Assembly: GCA_017462505.1 (NCBI GenBank)
Contig: JAFTQY010000053.1
Span: 1 to 17,696, forward strand
Source: Clostridia bacterium
GTDB taxonomy: Bacteria > Bacillota_A > Clostridia > Christensenellales > Borkfalkiaceae
DNA: 17,696 nucleotides
Reading direction: 5' to 3'
Within the stretch, counting starts at the first letter, position 1. The number at the start of each line of letters is the position of its first letter. Of the stretch, positions 15,800-17,696 are shown one piece after another. Below the pieces are notes generated by a model. That model was not told where the DNA came from, made no database searches, and worked only from the letters and a program-made list of their open reading frames with translations. The position numbers were made by a program, and so were the translations under genes.

Positions 15800-16378
15800 T
15801 TAACCGTCTGAAAGGAGGGCGAACGGGGGTAAAGACAGAGTAAGTTTTACCAGCGTGCCTTGTTGTACGGCGCGGCGCAAGAGGGGTTTAGTAACGGACG
15901 TTTCGTCGCTCTGTAATTGCGAAAGCAGGGGGGACGGTACGCGTTGACCGAGGGGATAGGGCTGTTCTTTGCGCAAAAATATTGCGTCGCGGCAGACGGC
16001 GATAGAGGACGGGGAAAAGGCGTTGCCGCGGTCGGTGAAAAGGCGAGTCAGGACGAAGTTGTGGATTTCGCCGTCGGTGAGCTTGCCCAAAAATACGCCG
16101 TCGTGAGAATAGACGGGAAGATAGAGGAAAAGTTTTGTTTGGGCTTTTGGGAGCACGGGGCGGATTCGGGTAAGGGAAATTCCGTCGGCGACAGCCGAGA
16201 TCGAGGATACGTTCACTGCGAAATCGGGGTTTTGCGGTTGGGCTGTCGGGGGCTCTTGCAGGGCGCAGAGAAGGTGCTTGATTGCGTGCGTTTTTAAGGA
16301 AAAGCCGATACTTACGGTCACGCCGCGGGGCGTTTCGCCTGTGTAGAGCGTTTTTTGCAGTAGTTGGGAAAGGAGCAT
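15800..16378 (-). CDS. PRC-barrel-like domain protein
   Basis: A 192-residue protein that appears to hold two PRC-barrel-like modules. Residues 1-40 start MLLSQLLQKTLYTGETPRG. The better match is residues 83-140: LFLYLPVYSHDGVFLGKLTD, then FSPSSIAVCRDAIFLRK. PRC-barrel proteins in Firmicutes include sporulation-associated YlmC/YmxH and the RimM C-terminal domain, and the clostridial two-module type is generally uncharacterised. There is no signal peptide. ATG at 16378 has GAGG about 7 bp upstream on the minus strand. The opposite strand has a 126-codon open frame, but the minus-strand RBS and domain pattern favour this reading. Confidence 0.65.
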   Translation of the reverse strand: MLLSQLLQKTLYTGETPRGVTVSIGFSLKTHAIKHLLCALQEPPTAQPQNPDFAVNVSSISAVADGISLTRIRPVLPKAQTKLFLYLPVYSHDGVFLGKLTDGEIHNFVLTRLFTDRGNAFSPSSIAVCRDAIFLRKEQPYPLGQRVPSPLLSQLQSDETSVTKPLLRRAVQQGTLVKLTLSLPPFALLSDG

Positions 16379-16502
16379 AATTTACCTCGTTTTTTATTTT
16401 ATGATAACGCACGGCGCGCCCGCGTGAAAGAGTAGAAAAAGCGGAGAAAAAACTTTTTTTGGCGAAAAAAAGAAAAAACTTTTGAAAAGGGTATGAAAAC
16501 GC

Positions 16503-16531
16503 TTGCAAAATGAAAAAAAGTTTGATAAAAT
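16503..16531 (+). promoter_or_regulatory. sigma-A promoter of the tRNA-Gln gene
   Basis: TTGCAA (16503-16508), 17-bp spacer, TAAAAT (16526-16531), placed about 35 bp before the mature tRNA 5' end. Confidence 0.8.
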
Positions 16532-16565
16532 AACGCAAGTAAACGGAACGCAAGTTCTTATATAT

Positions 16566-16640
16566 TGGGGCGTCGCCAAGCGGTAAGGCAACGGACTCTG
16601 ACTCCGTCATTCGGGTGTTCGAATCACTTCGCCCCAGCCA
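16566..16640 (+). tRNA. tRNA-Gln, anticodon CTG
   Basis: A full cloverleaf can be drawn. Acceptor stem TGGGGCG/CGCCCCA; D-arm GCC-AAGCGGTAA-GGC; anticodon stem ACGGA/TCCGT with loop CTCTGAC, so the anticodon is CTG (16598-16600), reading CAG. The T-loop is TTCGAAT, the discriminator is G and CCA is encoded. The U1-A72 pair and D-arm are typical of bacterial tRNA-Gln. The T-stem GGGTG/CACTT has two G-U pairs at its outer end. The gene is single, with its own promoter and a downstream hairpin, and lies next to a tyrosine recombinase fragment, making it a candidate integration site. Confidence 0.95.
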
Positions 16641-16642
16641 TT

Positions 16643-16690
16643 ATACACGATTTATTGTATAAAATGCAGTAAATCGTGTATTTTTGTATA
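16643..16690 (+). terminator. hairpin with T-runs after tRNA-Gln
   Basis: ATACACGATTTA (16643-16654) and TAAATCGTGTAT (16670-16681) form a perfect 12-bp inverted repeat with a 15-nt loop, followed by TTTTTG and later TTTTTT. It fits a terminator for the tRNA. Because it abuts the tRNA 3' end and a recombinase gene lies downstream, it could also be part of an attachment site. Confidence 0.6.
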
Positions 16691-16725
16691 TTTTTTGTTG
16701 CTGCGGAGTAAATTGCGGGGAAGAT

Positions 16726-16758
16726 TGTGGGGTAAAATGTGGGGTAATTGTGGGGTAA
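16726..16758. repeat. three direct repeats TGTGGGGTAA, 11-12 bp apart
   Basis: TGTGGGGTAA starts at 16726, 16738 and 16749. A weaker relative, TTGCGGGG, lies near 16713. The spacing is about one helical turn and the array lies between the tRNA and the recombinase gene, which suits arm-type binding sites for a tyrosine recombinase. That role is inferred from position. Confidence 0.7.
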
Positions 16759-16833
16759 AAAAATCCCCGTTTTACGATGTTTAGAAATTGAAAACCCTAA
16801 ATATTTTTAGATATAAAAGCAGGAATATTAAAA

Positions 16834-16870
16834 ATAAAAAAATGCGCCCGATTTTTTGTTCGAGCGCATT
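16834..16870 (-). terminator. Rho-independent terminator of the recombinase gene
   Basis: AATGCGCCCGA (16841-16851) pairs with TCGAGCGCATT (16860-16870) with one mismatch. The A-run at 16836-16840 gives the T-run on the minus strand. It lies just after the recombinase stop codon. Confidence 0.8.
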
Positions 16871-16891
16871 AGTATTTTTGCTTGCTTTAGA

Positions 16892-17497
16892 TTAAATTTG
16901 GTAATCGACCTTTAAGGCTTCTTTGCGCAAATATTCTTGCGAATAGTCTGTATAACCTCGATCTACTTCCGTCGTTTTTACGTCTTTATCGAACGAATGT
17001 CCGTCCCAAAGCATAACAACTTCGGGGTTTACTCCGCATTCTTTACAACGGGTAATAAACGTGTAGCGAAGTTCGTGCGGGTGGTGTTTAGGGAGCAGAC
17101 GTTTCATTGCAGAGGCGATTGTACGTTGCTTCGTTTCCTTCGCTTTTTCAAAATCAATATAGGGTAAAACTCTCTTTACCATAGGCGTAAACGGGATAGA
17201 GCGAGTTACTTCTACTCGTCCTTTCAGTTGTTTACTTGTGGTGCACGTAAGCGTTTCATTTTCAATGGAAATACTAGCTAATTCCGATTGACGTAGTCCA
17301 AAATATAAAAGAACAAGAAGAGCAGAAGAAGCGGTTGCGTTAGAATTCTTAATACAATAATCCACTAAGGTACGTTCTTCCTGTTTTGTGAAGGCAGAGC
17401 CTTTTTTGCTTTCGTGATAGGGTAATTCTATTTTTTTCATAGGGTTTTTGATATCGAGATCTTCTACGGCTAAATCGAAAATTGAACGAGTTTCCAA
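16892..17497 (-). CDS. tyrosine recombinase/integrase, catalytic domain only (N-terminally truncated)
   Basis: About 201 residues covering the phage-type integrase catalytic domain. Visible catalytic residues are Arg69 (YFGLRQSEL), a Lys in the beta-hairpin (SKQLKGR), His141 and Arg144 (HELRYTF), His167 (WDGHS) and nucleophile Tyr182 (GYTDYSQEYL). The N-terminal arm-binding domain and most of the core-binding domain are missing. The frame begins at a TTG with no Shine-Dalgarno, and a TGA lies two codons upstream. The fragment starts at FDLAVEDLDIKNPM, the end of a core-binding domain. It is more AT-rich than its neighbours, suggesting acquired DNA. Best read as the decayed integrase of an element inserted near tRNA-Gln; expression of a catalytic-domain-only protein cannot be excluded. 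Confidence 0.85.
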   Translation of the reverse strand: METRSIFDLAVEDLDIKNPMKKIELPYHESKKGSAFTKQEERTLVDYCIKNSNATASSALLVLLYFGLRQSELASISIENETLTCTTSKQLKGRVEVTRSIPFTPMVKRVLPYIDFEKAKETKQRTIASAMKRLLPKHHPHELRYTFITRCKECGVNPEVVMLWDGHSFDKDVKTTEVDRGYTDYSQEYLRKEALKVDYQI

Positions 17498-17517
17498 AAG
17501 TCAATGAAAAGGGGAAC

Positions 17518-17608
17518 GCAGACAAAAAGTTTTGTAAAGAGCATAAAAAAATAGCCGAGCAGGAGAATGCTCGGCTATTATCATATAAGTCAAAAAGTTT
17601 TTGTCCGC
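17518..17608. repeat. nested inverted repeat around a perfect hairpin
   Basis: The outer arms are 17518-17534 (GCAGACAAAAAGTTTTG) and 17591-17608 (reverse complement GCGGACAAAAACTTTTTG), imperfect with two substitutions and one base inserted. The inner stem AATAGCCGAGCA (17550-17561) pairs perfectly with TGCTCGGCTATT (17568-17579), loop GGAGAA. The A-run before the inner stem makes it a plausible minus-strand terminator for a gene beyond the right edge. No gene is seen in 17498-17696. Confidence 0.75.
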
Positions 17609-17696
17609 AGGGATTGGTTTGGGCTATGCGAGAATAGCCACAACGCCAAGGCAAAACTTAGTAGGGGGGGGATAAAAAAATTACGGAAAAGTGCAA

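Noticed and set aside
15917..16297. 126-codon plus-strand open frame
   Set aside because: It is antisense to the PRC-barrel-like gene, which has the better RBS and a recognisable domain pattern.
17498..17696. Second attachment site (copy of the tRNA-Gln 3' end)
   Set aside because: No match to the T-arm/acceptor sequence ending CGCCCCA is present in this stretch; it would have to lie beyond the window.

Overview
The window is mostly a bacterial chromosome segment, GC-moderate by eye and densely coded. It most resembles an anaerobic member of the Clostridia: Rex and a TM1266-type hydrogenase-associated regulator, an AddAB (not RecBCD) recombination nuclease, clostridial-looking TrmB, TilS and Rex, and AGGAGG-type ribosome binding sites. 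A gut Christensenellales-like lineage is possible but only a guess. No rRNA, CRISPR array or complete mobile element is seen.

Layout. Positions 1-250 hold a tandem array of a 42-bp repeat and one arm of a dispersed 63-bp repeat. Then come dut (dUTPase) and trmB (tRNA m7G46 methyltransferase), followed by a second, inverted copy of the 63-bp repeat. Positions 1919-4676 form a tight four-gene operon: a TM1266-family small protein, a lipoprotein substrate-binding protein, an ABC permease and an ABC ATPase of the NitT/TauT type. A good sigma-A promoter then drives rex, followed by tilS, which ends in a strong terminator. Positions 6806-7124 are a mosaic of short dispersed repeats related to those at the window start. 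A minus-strand lipoprotein of unknown function (7191-8168) diverges from addB-addA (8359-14992), whose start and stop codons overlap.

Downstream of addA, a long hairpin terminator overlaps the ribosome binding site of an unknown three-helix membrane protein gene. That gene converges with a minus-strand gene for a PRC-barrel-like protein. Next is a tRNA-Gln(CTG) with its own promoter, then AT-rich DNA carrying three TGTGGGGTAA direct repeats and the catalytic half of a tyrosine recombinase. This looks like the edge or remnant of an element integrated at the tRNA.

Functional links. dut, trmB, tilS, rex and addAB are housekeeping genes: nucleotide hygiene, tRNA modification, redox control and double-strand break repair. 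The most distinctive unit is the TM1266-ABC importer operon next to rex, which suggests redox- or hydrogenase-linked uptake of an unknown small molecule. Two proteins have unexpected changes at normally conserved positions: TrmB lacks the usual DPWPK/RH..RR block, and the ABC ATPase has Ser in place of the last Walker A Gly. All calls come from reading the sequence by eye; no database search was run.
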